Source: Mucilaginibacter xinganensis (lineage in GTDB: Bacteria; Bacteroidota; Bacteroidia; Sphingobacteriales; Sphingobacteriaceae). Taken from it: a DNA stretch of 64,000 nt. A model generated the notes under the pieces. It was not told the DNA's origin and searched no databases. It saw only the letters and a program-made list of their open reading frames with translations. The DNA is taken from positions 3,224,001 to 3,288,000 of the forward strand of contig NZ_CP022743.1 in NCBI RefSeq assembly GCF_002257585.1, read 5' to 3'. Numbering within the stretch: the stretch's first letter is position 1; every line of letters starts with the position of its first letter. The position numbers were made by a program, and so were the translations under genes. Shown here piece after piece: positions 9,697-18,582 of the stretch.

Positions 9697-10257
9697 ATGA
9701 AAAACTTATCAAATTTATTTTTAGCTGCTGCAGCATTAGTATCCGTATTGGCGATAGAATCGTGCAGCAACAAATCAAACAATGTTACCCCTGTAAAAGC
9801 GACATTGTACGACTCATTAGGCGGAACAGCACTGGTAGCGGACCCTGCAAAACCAGGAACAATGATTGAAACCGGTCGTTTAGGCATCCGCTCAGTTATT
9901 GACAGTACTATTTTTGTTATTGCCGGCGACTCAAGGATCAACGGTCACTTTACTGTTTTATTGGCAGAAGTAACCAAGGGCGATCTTTCAGGCTTTAGCG
10001 AACTAAGTGACAACCTTACAACATTTGTTGCGGTAGCCACTGGCGCAAAAGATTACAAATACCAGGGGATGGACATGGTAGCAGCTCATGATCCGGCGCA
10101 AAATAACCGTATGAATGGTAAAGCATCAAGCGCAGATTTTGACGCATTTGTTGACGACGTTGTTAAAGGCGCCAACAAAAATAAGCTACCGGCTAATTTG
10201 ATTGGTTCACTTGGTAAAATCATCGTTAGCCTGAAATCACAAGTGGTTCAGAAATAA
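9697..10257 (+). CDS. Truncated-haemoglobin-like lipoprotein (group 1)
   Basis: A 186-residue exported protein. The N terminus is a signal peptide ending in a lipobox-like site (AIESC, Cys23), so it is probably lipid-anchored in the envelope. Residues 37-185 follow the truncated-haemoglobin pattern: YDSLGG at the start, GDSRINGHF for the end of helix B/CD, YKYQGMDMVAAH with His131 in the proximal haem-ligand position, and a final SADFDAFVDDV helix. Compared with group 1 globins from memory, the distal B10 Tyr position appears to be Ile72 and the usual FF pair is HF, so ligand chemistry may differ. Most truncated globins are cytoplasmic, which makes the export signal unusual. A hairpin terminator follows. 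Confidence 0.68.
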   Translation: MKNLSNLFLAAAALVSVLAIESCSNKSNNVTPVKATLYDSLGGTALVADPAKPGTMIETGRLGIRSVIDSTIFVIAGDSRINGHFTVLLAEVTKGDLSGFSELSDNLTTFVAVATGAKDYKYQGMDMVAAHDPAQNNRMNGKASSADFDAFVDDVVKGANKNKLPANLIGSLGKIIVSLKSQVVQK

Positions 10258-10285
10258 TATTTGCCCTCTCTGTCTAACACAAAAG

Positions 10286-10308
10286 CCCGGAAATAATCCG
10301 GGTTTTTT
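10286..10308 (+). terminator. Rho-independent terminator after the globin-like gene
   Basis: A CCCGG/CCGGG stem with a 7-base loop is followed by six T residues. It closes the HMA-like/globin operon and separates it from hemA. Confidence 0.8.
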
Positions 10309-10413
10309 GTTGGATAATTAACAAGAAATCTTGTTGACAATTGAATGACAAATTAGCATTAACAATAGAAACCAACCGGTAAAAAAATACGTAATTAATT
10401 AAAAATCAAATCA

Positions 10414-11649
10414 ATGCAGCATTTAATTAATCCAATTGATATTTCACAATTTTACGCCATCGGCATAAATTATAAAAAATCTGAAGCAAATATCAGGGGT
10501 CAATACGCTGTTAACAATGAAAGCAATAGCCGGATCCTGCAGCTTGCAAATTCCCGTCAGGTGAATAGCATGTTTATTTTATCTACCTGTAACCGAACCG
10601 AAATTTACGGTTTTGCAACCAATCCAGAGCACCTTATTGACCTGCTTTGTACCGAAACAAAAGGTTCAAAAGAAACTTTTAAAGAACTGTGTTACATCAA
10701 AAACGGGACCTGCGCAATTGAACACCTGTTTAATGTTGGTGCAGGGCTGGATTCTCAAATCCTGGGTGATTATGAAATAATTTCCCAACTAAAGCAAGCC
10801 GTAAAGTTTTCAAAAGAACGCGGTTTTATCAACTGTTTTTTAGAGCGATTATTTAACTATGTTCTGCAGTCTTCAAAAGTTATAAAAAATCAAACCACAT
10901 TAAGCGGCGGTACAGTTTCCGTTTCATTTTCCGCTATACAATACATAAAAAGCCATGTCATTATTAACGCTGATGTTAAGATTTTACTTGTTGGTACAGG
11001 AAAAATCGGACGTAATACTTGCAAAAATCTGGTCGATTATTTAAAAACCAACAACATTACCCTCATTAACAGGTCGGTAGAAAAAGCGAAAGAACTGGCG
11101 GAAGAATTAGGGTTAAAACATGCGCCTTTAAACCAATTAGAGGATGAGATTTGTTCATCCGATATTATCCTGGTTGCTTCAAATTCGCCAGAGCCGGTTA
11201 TCTTGACATCACATCTTAAAAACGCTGGCAATAAGTTAATCATCGACCTTTCAATTCCCTATAATGTAGAGGAATCAGCCCAAAAATTAGTTAATATACA
11301 GCTAATTAACGTTGATACCCTGTCAAAACTTAATGATGAAACGCTGAGCAAAAGAAAAGGTGAAATACCAAAGGCAAAACAAATAATTGCTGAACAAACT
11401 GACAGTTTTATGGAATGGTATAACATGCGTAAAAATGCTCCGGCTTTAAACGCTATCAAAACCACCTTAGGCCTGTTATCTGTTAATCAGCAACTTTCGG
11501 CAAGTAAAAATCTTGATTATCCGTGTGTAATCATCCAGCAAAAAATCCAAAAAGTGGTAAATGGGGCAGCGTTTAAAATGCGATCGACCAATCAATACGG
11601 TTGCCAATATATTGAAGCAATAAATGAATTCTTCAGCATAGCTATTTGA
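10414..11649 (+). CDS. hemA: Glutamyl-tRNA reductase
   Basis: A 411-residue cytoplasmic enzyme that reduces glutamyl-tRNA to glutamate-1-semialdehyde, the first committed step of C5-pathway tetrapyrrole synthesis. The catalytic cysteine is Cys59 in the signature STCNRTEIYG. The family pattern of substrate contacts continues with GLDSQILGDYEI, and the NADPH-binding domain shows VGTGKIGRNT around residue 195. Length is normal for the family. It sits alone, after a terminator and before a convergent minus-strand gene; hemL, hemC and others are not in this window. The proximity to a haem-protein gene (9697) may be meaningful but is not proof of a link. Confidence 0.93.
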   Translation: MQHLINPIDISQFYAIGINYKKSEANIRGQYAVNNESNSRILQLANSRQVNSMFILSTCNRTEIYGFATNPEHLIDLLCTETKGSKETFKELCYIKNGTCAIEHLFNVGAGLDSQILGDYEIISQLKQAVKFSKERGFINCFLERLFNYVLQSSKVIKNQTTLSGGTVSVSFSAIQYIKSHVIINADVKILLVGTGKIGRNTCKNLVDYLKTNNITLINRSVEKAKELAEELGLKHAPLNQLEDEICSSDIILVASNSPEPVILTSHLKNAGNKLIIDLSIPYNVEESAQKLVNIQLINVDTLSKLNDETLSKRKGEIPKAKQIIAEQTDSFMEWYNMRKNAPALNAIKTTLGLLSVNQQLSASKNLDYPCVIIQQKIQKVVNGAAFKMRSTNQYGCQYIEAINEFFSIAI

Positions 11650-11656
11650 TAATTAA

Positions 11657-12160
11657 CTACTTACTAATTAAAACCCTTATTCCGGTTACCTGTCTAACAC
11701 ATCTTGCAGGTTTCTTCTCATCCTGTACAATGATCCGGAAGGGTCCTTCGGAAGGCAGCAAAGGTTTACCATCAGCCTTATTTGCAAGAATGACCAGGCG
11801 ATCAGTAAAATTCTTATCTAACTCTGCGAGCGCAAAAACAACCTGGTAACCGTCGGCCGCTGTAACCTCTACATATTTGGTAAGGTTTTTACCTTTCAGC
11901 TCGCTTCCCAAAGTAACACCAGCCTTTTGCAATATTGCTGAAAGTACTACCCCTGAATACCTGTGCTCCTTACCATCTTTATCTGTTCTCATCACCTCGG
12001 TCTGCGCATACTGGTCAAGGTCGGATATTTTTAAATCAAGCGGACTAGTCAGCTCCCCTGTTATTTTTACCGAGCTTTGGGAAACTAAAGATTGAGCAAA
12101 AGACTGATAAGTAATTGTTAATAAGATTAATAAAGTAGAAAATATCAACTTGTTTTTCAT
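11657..12160 (-). CDS. Exported molybdopterin-binding-fold protein (sulfite oxidase-like domain)
   Basis: A 167-residue protein with a signal peptide (about 1-23, ending SFAQS) followed by a single domain of the oxidoreductase molybdopterin-binding fold: KITGELTSPLDLKISDL, then YSGVVLSAILQKAGV, DGYQVVFAL and the terminal RCVRQVTGIRV. The domain is much shorter than full sulfite oxidases. The only Cys outside the signal peptide lies in the terminal motif, so the usual molybdenum-ligand Cys is not obvious and cofactor binding is doubtful. It faces a ModE-like wHTH gene 127 bases upstream on the same strand, a molybdenum-themed pairing. It is convergent with hemA. Confidence 0.72.
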   Translation of the reverse strand: MKNKLIFSTLLILLTITYQSFAQSLVSQSSVKITGELTSPLDLKISDLDQYAQTEVMRTDKDGKEHRYSGVVLSAILQKAGVTLGSELKGKNLTKYVEVTAADGYQVVFALAELDKNFTDRLVILANKADGKPLLPSEGPFRIIVQDEKKPARCVRQVTGIRVLISK

Positions 12161-12287
12161 TGTATGGATTTTTAGTTGGTGGCTTGCAGTATGTTTTTTA
12201 GCGGCTTAAACTGCTAACAGGCAATATGCAATTATGCCATCGTTATATTTACTAAAATACAATGAAATATGGAGAATGGCTAAAAAA

Positions 12288-12632
12288 TTACAGATCCGTT
12301 AAATTCTTGTTCTCTGACAGAAAAACACTGAACTTATCCTGCAGTGAATGAAAATTGCTGATAACGTGCAAACCATATTCAGTAACCACGGCATTGCCCC
12401 CGCCTTTGCCGCCACGGTGCGATATTACCAGCGGCGAACTGAAATGCGTATTCATGTGATTAATAAGGTCCCATGCCTGTTTGTATGACATCTTCATTTG
12501 CAGCGCCGCCTGACGGATGGATCCCGATTCCTTTATTCGTTCCAGCAACTCGACCCTGCCATGTCCTAAAATTTTCTCACCGGACGTTTCCATCCACACA
12601 CGGCCATTAAGCGTAAACTTTGAATCTTTCAT
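12288..12632 (-). CDS. ModE N-terminal-like winged helix DNA-binding protein
   Basis: A 114-residue cytoplasmic protein that is essentially the winged helix of ModE: GRVWMETSGEKILGHGRVELLERIKESGSIRQAALQMKMSYKQAWDLI, with the wing at SHRGGKGGGNAVVTEYG. Full ModE carries C-terminal TOBE/molbindin domains that bind molybdate; these are missing, so it either senses something else or acts constitutively. The start is followed by a normal strand-helix pattern. It lies 17 bases downstream of the kinase-fold gene at 12650-13645, so the two may be co-transcribed, and precedes the molybdopterin-fold gene. Confidence 0.8.
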   Translation of the reverse strand: MKDSKFTLNGRVWMETSGEKILGHGRVELLERIKESGSIRQAALQMKMSYKQAWDLINHMNTHFSSPLVISHRGGKGGGNAVVTEYGLHVISNFHSLQDKFSVFLSENKNLTDL

Positions 12633-12649
12633 GCCAATTTATAGTTAAC

Positions 12650-13645
12650 TTATTTTTCGAAATAGTCCATCCACTTTTTAATAAGGGCAACCCTGTCGAT
12701 TAAAAATTTCTTATTAAAAAAAATGCTAGACCAGTCGTCAAAATTATCAAACTGAAAACCAAGATAAAATACCCAAAATGCAAAGCCAAAGTATGGCATG
12801 GCTTTAAGTTCTTCATCATGTAAAGGCCTAGTACTGCGATAGTGTTCAACAAAAATATGGAATGCCTTGTCGGCTTCTTCACGCGGCAACCTTCCTAAGG
12901 TAGCATCCAAAAAATAATGAATGTATAAAGAAGTAATGTCATTCACCAGGTAACCCTTTCCCGCAAAGTCAAAATCAAAAAAGGTAAGGTTATTGCCCTC
13001 ATCAAAATGAAAATTCTTAGGCAAAAAGTCGTAGTGGCAATAGCCATGGCTAAAGTGGCGATAATCAATAGTCCCCATTGCTGCGATCACGGTCTTAGCT
13101 GTTTGGTTTAACCAGGCATACTCCAGCGGCAACTCGTCAAAAACACTCTTGATACGTTCAAGCGGATCAATAATGGTGCTGTGAATATCAAACGTATGCC
13201 TTTTGTGTGTCAGTTCAATTTCAGCAGTTACGTTGTGTACCGCTGCCATTTCCCTCCCCAGCACAGCTAGTTGTTGATCGCTCATTTTATTTACTACTCC
13301 GCCTTTTGCATAAGTAAACAACACCCCGTAACGGGTACCCTCGGCGGCATTAAAGGCCTGTATGCTATTGCCATTCAAATCCTTCAACGGGTACGAAACC
13401 TTTGCGCCGCTGTTGGTTAAAATGGTAAGTAGTTCAACCTCGCCTTTTATTTCCTCAAGTTTGCGGTGTGCGTCACGATAGATCTTAAAAATATATTTGT
13501 TCGTCAGGCTTTCAACTACATAGGTGTCACTAACATTGCGGATGAGTAATCGGCATTGGGTATCGCTCAATTCATAACGATTTGAAATAAAATCGTTTAA
13601 AGCTTTTGATGAAAGTGTAGAGTACTGCGTTGGGAAAATATCCAT
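12650..13645 (-). CDS. Aminoglycoside phosphotransferase-fold kinase
   Basis: A 331-residue protein of the APH/choline kinase superfamily. The catalytic loop is visible as HYDFLPKNF (Asp and Asn of the HxDxxxxN motif) and the metal-binding Asp in FFDFDFAGKG. The N-lobe lysine region lies around NKYIFKIYRD. The substrate could be a homoserine-like amino alcohol, a sugar or a drug; nothing in the sequence decides this, and it should not be read as a resistance gene. It precedes the ModE-like gene on the same strand. Length is typical for the homoserine-kinase-II-like branch. Confidence 0.8.
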   Translation of the reverse strand: MDIFPTQYSTLSSKALNDFISNRYELSDTQCRLLIRNVSDTYVVESLTNKYIFKIYRDAHRKLEEIKGEVELLTILTNSGAKVSYPLKDLNGNSIQAFNAAEGTRYGVLFTYAKGGVVNKMSDQQLAVLGREMAAVHNVTAEIELTHKRHTFDIHSTIIDPLERIKSVFDELPLEYAWLNQTAKTVIAAMGTIDYRHFSHGYCHYDFLPKNFHFDEGNNLTFFDFDFAGKGYLVNDITSLYIHYFLDATLGRLPREEADKAFHIFVEHYRSTRPLHDEELKAMPYFGFAFWVFYLGFQFDNFDDWSSIFFNKKFLIDRVALIKKWMDYFEK

Positions 13646-13705
13646 GCAAATAGCTATTGTTATTGTGCAAAGAAAGCTTTTGGTCTTTAGATTTTTCCCT
13701 TTTCT

Positions 13706-15421
13706 CTAAATATTTCCTTTCTTTAATTCATCAGCGGCAAAATTTGCGGCGCGCGCAGTTAATGCCATATAGGTTAATGAAGGGTTTTGACATGCCGATG
13801 AAACCATGGCGGCGCCGTCTGTTACAAAAACGTTTTTCGCATCCCAAACCTGGTTATTGCCATTCAAAACCGAAGTTTTAGGATCGCGTCCCATCCGGGC
13901 GGTACCCATTTCATGGATTCCATCGCCCACATTATGCCCCCTATCCCATGAGGTTATGTTTTTGACGCCGGCATTTTCCAGCATTTCACGTGCTTCTTTT
14001 ACAATATCAACCCGCATCTTTTTCTCGTTGTCTTTTATTTCGGCATCCATCGCCAAAACAGGCAGCCCCCATTTGTCTTTCCGGTTGGGGTCGAGCGTTA
14101 TTTTATTTTCATGATAAGGAAGTAACTCCCCAAAGCCGCCAATCCCGATAGTCCATTGGCCCGGCTCGGTTATAGCATCCTTAAATGCAGCGCCAACATT
14201 CAATTCGGCAACGTTCCGGCTCCAGCCTTCGCGGCTCGCGGCACCCTGATAGCCAAATCCACGCAAATAATCACGTTTATCGTCAAATAAATTAGCAAAT
14301 CTTACCACATAAATACCGTTGGGCCTTCTGCCGAAATAATACTTATCCTCATACCCCTCTACCGTGCCAGATGCACCCAGGTTGTAATGATGATCCATAA
14401 TATTATGGCCAAGTTCTCCGCTGCTGCTTCCTAAGCCACCCGGCCAAATATCAGTTGCAGAGTTCATCAACACCCAGGCACTGTTTAAGGCAGAAGCATT
14501 TACAAATACGATTTTTGCGTGATACTCGTAAGTTTGGTGTGTCTCAGCATCCAATATTTCAACGCCGGTAGCTTTCTGCGTGTTTTTATCGTAAATAATT
14601 TTGGTTACAATTGAAAATGGACGTACCGTTAAATTACCTGTAGCAACAGCCGCAGGCAAAGTAGATGACTGGGTGCTAAAGTACCCACCAAAAGGGCACC
14701 CCTCCCAGCAACGGTTCCTGAAGTGGCAGGCGTTTCTATCGGGGATCGCCTCGGTGAGGTTGGCGCTGCGGCCAATAATCATGTGCCGAGTATTTTTATA
14801 GTGTTTTTTCAAGCGTTCAGCCACATCTTTCTCCACAATATTCAAATCCATGGGCTTCAAAAAGTGACCATCCGGCAATTGAGGTAAACCTTCCTTTGAA
14901 CCATTTACGCCCGCAAATTTCTCTACGTGGTCATACCAGGGTGCCAGGTCCTTGTACCTGATAGGCCAGTCAATTGCCCATCCGTCTTTGGCATTGGCCT
15001 CAAAATCAAAGTCGCTCCAGCGGTAGCTTTGCCTTCCCCATAAAATGGAACGCCCGCCCATCTGGTAGGAACGCCACCAGTTAAAAGGCTTTATTTCTGT
15101 GTAGGGAGCATCCTGTTCATTTACCCAATAATCCATAATAGGTTCAACAGCCCCCCAGCCGCGCGAAATTACCGGCCTAACCTGGCGCTGCTCCTGCGTA
15201 ACATTTCCACGGTGATCAAATTCCCACGGATCTTTAGCTGCTGATTTGTAATCTTTCAGGTGCTCAAAATTACGACCGCGCTCAAGCATAATAGTTTTCA
15301 GGCCCCTGCCGGTAAGCTCTTTAGCTGCCCATCCGCCGCTAATGCCCGATCCGATAACAATAGCATCGTAAGTGTTGTTAATTTTGGCCTTGCCGTTAAT
15401 ATTTATGGAATCTGCTAACAT
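13706..15421 (-). CDS. GMC family oxidoreductase
   Basis: A 571-residue FAD-dependent enzyme of the glucose-methanol-choline family. The ADP-binding site is at the N terminus (DAIVIGSGISGGWAAKEL) and the C-terminal family block is complete (HEMGTARMG, then FVTDGAAMVSSACQNPSLTYMALT). Such enzymes oxidise alcohols or sugars; in Bacteroidota this branch often works with a gluconate 2-dehydrogenase subunit 3-like partner, but no such gene is next door here. There is no clear Tat signal at the N terminus, so the location is probably cytoplasmic unless a partner exports it. Divergent from the gene at 15617. Confidence 0.88.
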   Translation of the reverse strand: MLADSININGKAKINNTYDAIVIGSGISGGWAAKELTGRGLKTIMLERGRNFEHLKDYKSAAKDPWEFDHRGNVTQEQRQVRPVISRGWGAVEPIMDYWVNEQDAPYTEIKPFNWWRSYQMGGRSILWGRQSYRWSDFDFEANAKDGWAIDWPIRYKDLAPWYDHVEKFAGVNGSKEGLPQLPDGHFLKPMDLNIVEKDVAERLKKHYKNTRHMIIGRSANLTEAIPDRNACHFRNRCWEGCPFGGYFSTQSSTLPAAVATGNLTVRPFSIVTKIIYDKNTQKATGVEILDAETHQTYEYHAKIVFVNASALNSAWVLMNSATDIWPGGLGSSSGELGHNIMDHHYNLGASGTVEGYEDKYYFGRRPNGIYVVRFANLFDDKRDYLRGFGYQGAASREGWSRNVAELNVGAAFKDAITEPGQWTIGIGGFGELLPYHENKITLDPNRKDKWGLPVLAMDAEIKDNEKKMRVDIVKEAREMLENAGVKNITSWDRGHNVGDGIHEMGTARMGRDPKTSVLNGNNQVWDAKNVFVTDGAAMVSSACQNPSLTYMALTARAANFAADELKKGNI

Positions 15422-15616
15422 AATTTATGTTTATTGGTTTAAAATCCGGAACGCAGTGAATAATTGGTACACAATTATATAGAAATGTATTAACTATAAC
15501 AAGATATTAATTGTATTGTAAACAATTATATCGGTATTGTTTTTATTAATGATGCCGCAAGGATACGTTAAACATAAGTCCATAATTTAGTAAATTGCAC
15601 CCTTATTAGTTCAAAT

Positions 15617-16144
15617 ATGAGCATACCTGCCTATGGTTTACAGGATATAAAAAAGGAAGTCCAGCATTTGCCGCACGAGCAATTAGCCGAGCTTTGCCTG
15701 CGGCTGGTGCGGTATAAGAAGGAGAATAAAGAACTGCTGGCTTACCTGCTTTTTGAAGCGAATGATGAGCATGCTTTTGTTGAAAAGGTAAAAGCCGAAG
15801 TTGGTTTTATGATGAGCCAGTTGCCTTCGCACAGTTACCTGGCATCAAAAAGTGTTCGCAAGGTATTAAGGCTCATTAGTAAATATGTAAAGTTTATTGC
15901 CTCAAAACCGGCAGAAATAGAATTACTTTTAAATTTCTGTTTTAATTATCTGCAATATATTAATCGTAACACTTCATACAAACCGCTGAGAATGATATTG
16001 GTTAGGCAAATACAAAAGACAAACACCAATATTAAGAAATTGCATGAGGACCTCCAGTTTGACTACAGCCAGGAGTATAACCGGTTAATTGACGAAGCTG
16101 AAAATAAATTCACATGGTTTTACAAGAATGACCATTTGTTGTAA
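15617..16144 (+). CDS. Conserved hypothetical protein, helical
   Basis: I do not assign a function to this 175-residue protein. It is almost entirely helical and basic, with the opening LQDIKKEVQHLPHEQLAEL, which resembles helical repeat or protein-interaction folds seen in many Bacteroidota hypothetical proteins. It has no signal peptide or membrane helix. It lies 43 bases upstream of an ECF sigma factor gene on the same strand and may be co-transcribed with it, but there is no sequence sign that it is an anti-sigma factor. Confidence 0.65.
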   Translation: MSIPAYGLQDIKKEVQHLPHEQLAELCLRLVRYKKENKELLAYLLFEANDEHAFVEKVKAEVGFMMSQLPSHSYLASKSVRKVLRLISKYVKFIASKPAEIELLLNFCFNYLQYINRNTSYKPLRMILVRQIQKTNTNIKKLHEDLQFDYSQEYNRLIDEAENKFTWFYKNDHLL

Positions 16145-16187
16145 CATATTTGGGGTTTTAAAATCTAACCAATAAAATTAACTGATA

Positions 16188-16685
16188 GTGGCAGAAAAAG
16201 AGGCAGCTTTTAAGAAAATTTACGAAGCCAATTCAAAAAAGATCTACCATTTGTGTTATGGTTATACCGGTGATGATGATGCTGCGAGCGACCTTTTGCA
16301 GGAAACATTTTTAAAAGTTTGGCAAAACCTTGATAAATTCCGTAACCAGGCAATGATCTCTACCTGGATCTATCGTATTGCTGTTAATACCTGTCTTACC
16401 TACCTGCGCTCAGAAAAACGACAGGCAAAAGACGAACTTACACCTTTAATTGCTGAAACAAAAAAAGAAGAATTATCTGAAAAGAACGAGCAGGTATCCC
16501 TGCTTTATAAGTGTATATCGAAATTGGAAGAGTCAGAGAGAATTATAATTACACTGGTGCTTGATGAGGTGCCATATCCGGAAATTGCAGAGGTGTCCGG
16601 AATTTCGGAAGGAAATCTGAGGGTGAAAATATATCGAATTAAACAGAAACTAACAGAATTGTATAACCACTATGAAAGAGTTTGA
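16188..16685 (+). CDS. ECF-type RNA polymerase sigma factor
   Basis: A 165-residue sigma-70 family factor of the ECF group, with only regions 2 and 4. Region 2 includes YTGDDDAASDLLQETFLKVWQ and the promoter-melting segment STWIYRIAVNTCL. Region 4 is the terminal HTH (DEVPYPEIAEVSGISEGNLRVKIYRIKQKL). The start is GTG; no ATG lies closer to region 2, and this start gives the usual spacing. The stop overlaps the start of the next gene by 14 bases, which implies translational coupling to the membrane protein at 16672 and suggests that protein controls the sigma factor. Confidence 0.9.
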   Translation: MAEKEAAFKKIYEANSKKIYHLCYGYTGDDDAASDLLQETFLKVWQNLDKFRNQAMISTWIYRIAVNTCLTYLRSEKRQAKDELTPLIAETKKEELSEKNEQVSLLYKCISKLEESERIIITLVLDEVPYPEIAEVSGISEGNLRVKIYRIKQKLTELYNHYERV

Positions 16686-17262
16686 GCACTTAATGTCGGT
16701 TTGGCAGGGACAGCCAAAACCAGACAAGCTTTCGGTGGACGAGGCGCTTAAGCAAGTAAAGAAGGGAATCAGGGGCATCACCAGCAAATTATACTGGGGT
16801 ATTGTCGCAATGATTGCATTGATTGTTTGTGCCTTTATTATTACGTTCTTTTTTGCCTTCCGCTCGCCGGCCACTATCGCAGGCATATTGATCATTTTAG
16901 TTACTATGCTGATGTACTTATCGCTTATTGTACGTCATTACCATATCCTCAACAAACATGATCTTACCCAAAACCCAACAGAATATCTCAATACCCTTAA
17001 AGCATACCAAAAAAACCGCAGCAAAGTAATAGGCTGGTTTTACTACGTATTTATGCTGATGATCAGCGTGGGCCTCACTTTATATTTTATTGAAGTGCTC
17101 GAAGATGCGCCCGCCTATTTTAAACTGGTAACCTACGGATCCATCATTATCTGGTTTTTATTTATCACATTTTACCTGAAGCCACGGATGTTTAAAAACG
17201 AGGAAGAGAAACTAAATCTTATGATTGACAGGCTGATCAGGCTTCAGGAACAGTTTGATTAA
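16672..17262 (+). CDS. Multi-pass membrane protein coupled to ECF sigma factor, possible anti-sigma factor
   Basis: A 196-residue protein with a soluble N-terminal segment of about 45 residues (KEFEHLMSVWQGQPKPDKL onward) and four predicted membrane helices (about 45-67, 70-90, 122-142, 150-170). A charged C-terminal tail (about 175-196) follows. Its start lies inside the sigma factor gene. Gene order and coupling are those of sigma/anti-sigma pairs, and the cytoplasmic N terminus could bind the sigma factor, but it lacks the zinc-binding HxxxCxxC motif of ZAS anti-sigma domains. The regulatory role is inference; the membrane topology is clear from the sequence. Confidence 0.65.
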   Translation: MKEFEHLMSVWQGQPKPDKLSVDEALKQVKKGIRGITSKLYWGIVAMIALIVCAFIITFFFAFRSPATIAGILIILVTMLMYLSLIVRHYHILNKHDLTQNPTEYLNTLKAYQKNRSKVIGWFYYVFMLMISVGLTLYFIEVLEDAPAYFKLVTYGSIIIWFLFITFYLKPRMFKNEEEKLNLMIDRLIRLQEQFD

Positions 17263-17348
17263 TTAATTTTAAGATTTGTTGATTTGAAGATTTTAAATTC
17301 GCTGGTCAACATTCGTCGTTTAAATTATCAAATTTTCAAATCATCAAA

Positions 17349-17867
17349 TTGACACATTTTCAAATCATTAAAGCTGAAATGACCGATGCAGCAGCGCTGC
17401 TGGATTTCAGTAAAACAACTTTCTTTGATTTTTTTGGCCCGTTAAACGATGCTGCCAATATGGAAGCATATGCTGCGGTAGCATTTACTTCACAAAAAAT
17501 ACTGTCTGAGTTAATTGAGTCCAACTCTGAATTTTATTTCGCCATGCTCGCTGACGAAATTGTGGGTTATTTGAAGCTAAACTTTAACAATACTCAAACC
17601 GAATTCCATGATGCAAATGCAATGGAAATAGAACGAATCTATGTATCCCGGAACCACCACAAAAAAAACATAGGTAAGAACCTACTAAACTTTGCTGTTA
17701 ATGTAGCATTTCAAAGGCAGCTTAAATATATTTGGCTGGGCGTTTGGGAACATAATACCAACGCAATAGGTTTTTACAGCCACAACGGGTTTGAAGTATT
17801 TAGCAGCCATGAGTTTACTTTAGGTGATGATTTGCAAACGGATTTATTGATGAAGCGGGTGTTATAA
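17349..17867 (+). CDS. GNAT family N-acetyltransferase
   Basis: A 172-residue acetyltransferase of the GNAT fold. The acceptor-side start (FQIIKAEMTDAAALLDFSKTTFFDFFGP), the beta-4 strand IERIYVSRNHHKKNIGKNLL with the acetyl-CoA loop (about residues 98-112) and the WLGVWEHNTNAIGFYSHNGF motif near the C terminus are all present. The start codon is TTG; the first residues after it match the family's beta-1 strand, so I prefer it to the ATG ten codons later. The upstream 80 bases are an AT-rich stretch with short near-repeats of TCAAAT. Substrate unknown. Confidence 0.82.
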   Translation: MTHFQIIKAEMTDAAALLDFSKTTFFDFFGPLNDAANMEAYAAVAFTSQKILSELIESNSEFYFAMLADEIVGYLKLNFNNTQTEFHDANAMEIERIYVSRNHHKKNIGKNLLNFAVNVAFQRQLKYIWLGVWEHNTNAIGFYSHNGFEVFSSHEFTLGDDLQTDLLMKRVL

Positions 17868-17969
17868 AACAACCCTTTAAATTTACTTTTCTGAGAGACG
17901 ACGGTTTCAGCATATAGTCAGCCACCTTTTAATTAGTGGGCGATAAATTAAAATGCAAACACGCTAATC

Positions 17970-18476
17970 TTACATGGTAGGTACTTGCTCATAAATAGTC
18001 CAATACTGCTCTTTACTATTGCCTTTCTTAGTCAATACTACCCGCGAATTTACGCTGCCCTTTTTGTCGGCGGTGAGAAACAGATCGGTCCCTTTTAATT
18101 TTATCATAAAAGTATTGGTATCAACCGGCTCAAATTCATATTGTTGTCCTCCTCCGTTTGGATTAAGCGGCTGCTCCTCTAAGTTAACCCCACTTCCAGG
18201 CTCGCCAACGGGTTGAAAAGTCTTATTGGTAAGCAGGTTTTGCAATTGATAGGTATTGCCGGTAATATGCTTAAAGTTCCAGGTCATGCATTTCCAGTTT
18301 TCAGGGTAATAAGAAACCAGCGGAGTGCCATTTTCAGCATGCGCATCCTTTACACGTAAAAGCATACCTGTTTGCACATTTTTAATAGCATAATTCCCTT
18401 TAATGGTTTGCGCCGAAGCTAAAAACGACATCATTAGCATTAAGCAAAAACAAAATAAGCCGGATGGTTTTTTCAT
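17970..18476 (-). CDS. Exported RICIN/beta-trefoil-like protein
   Basis: A small exported protein of about 168 residues from the chosen ATG at 18476; 12 further codons upstream are open but would place a hydrophilic leader before the signal peptide (MKKPSGLFCFCLMLMMSFLASAQ). The mature part has the spacing of ricin-type beta-trefoil repeats: NYAIKNVQTGMLLRVKD, then WNFKHITGNTYQLQNLLTNKTFQPV, then FEPVDTNTFMIKLKGTDLFLTA and a final QYWTIYEQ. RICIN-like domains bind glycans in many secreted proteins. No catalytic domain is fused. It precedes dinB on the same strand, with no apparent functional link. Confidence 0.65.
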   Translation of the reverse strand: MKKPSGLFCFCLMLMMSFLASAQTIKGNYAIKNVQTGMLLRVKDAHAENGTPLVSYYPENWKCMTWNFKHITGNTYQLQNLLTNKTFQPVGEPGSGVNLEEQPLNPNGGGQQYEFEPVDTNTFMIKLKGTDLFLTADKKGSVNSRVVLTKKGNSKEQYWTIYEQVPTM

Positions 18477-18582
18477 ATCGCTATAAAATTTGGGGTTCGT
18501 AAAACTAACCATTAAATAACGATTTAGTTTTTTAGCTACTTATCACCGGCATATAAACTTGCTGATTTCGTCCTTTATGCTA

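Noticed and set aside
12650..13645. Aminoglycoside resistance gene.
   Set aside because: The kinase fold is broad and the sequence gives no specific support for drug phosphorylation; the neighbourhood is metabolic.
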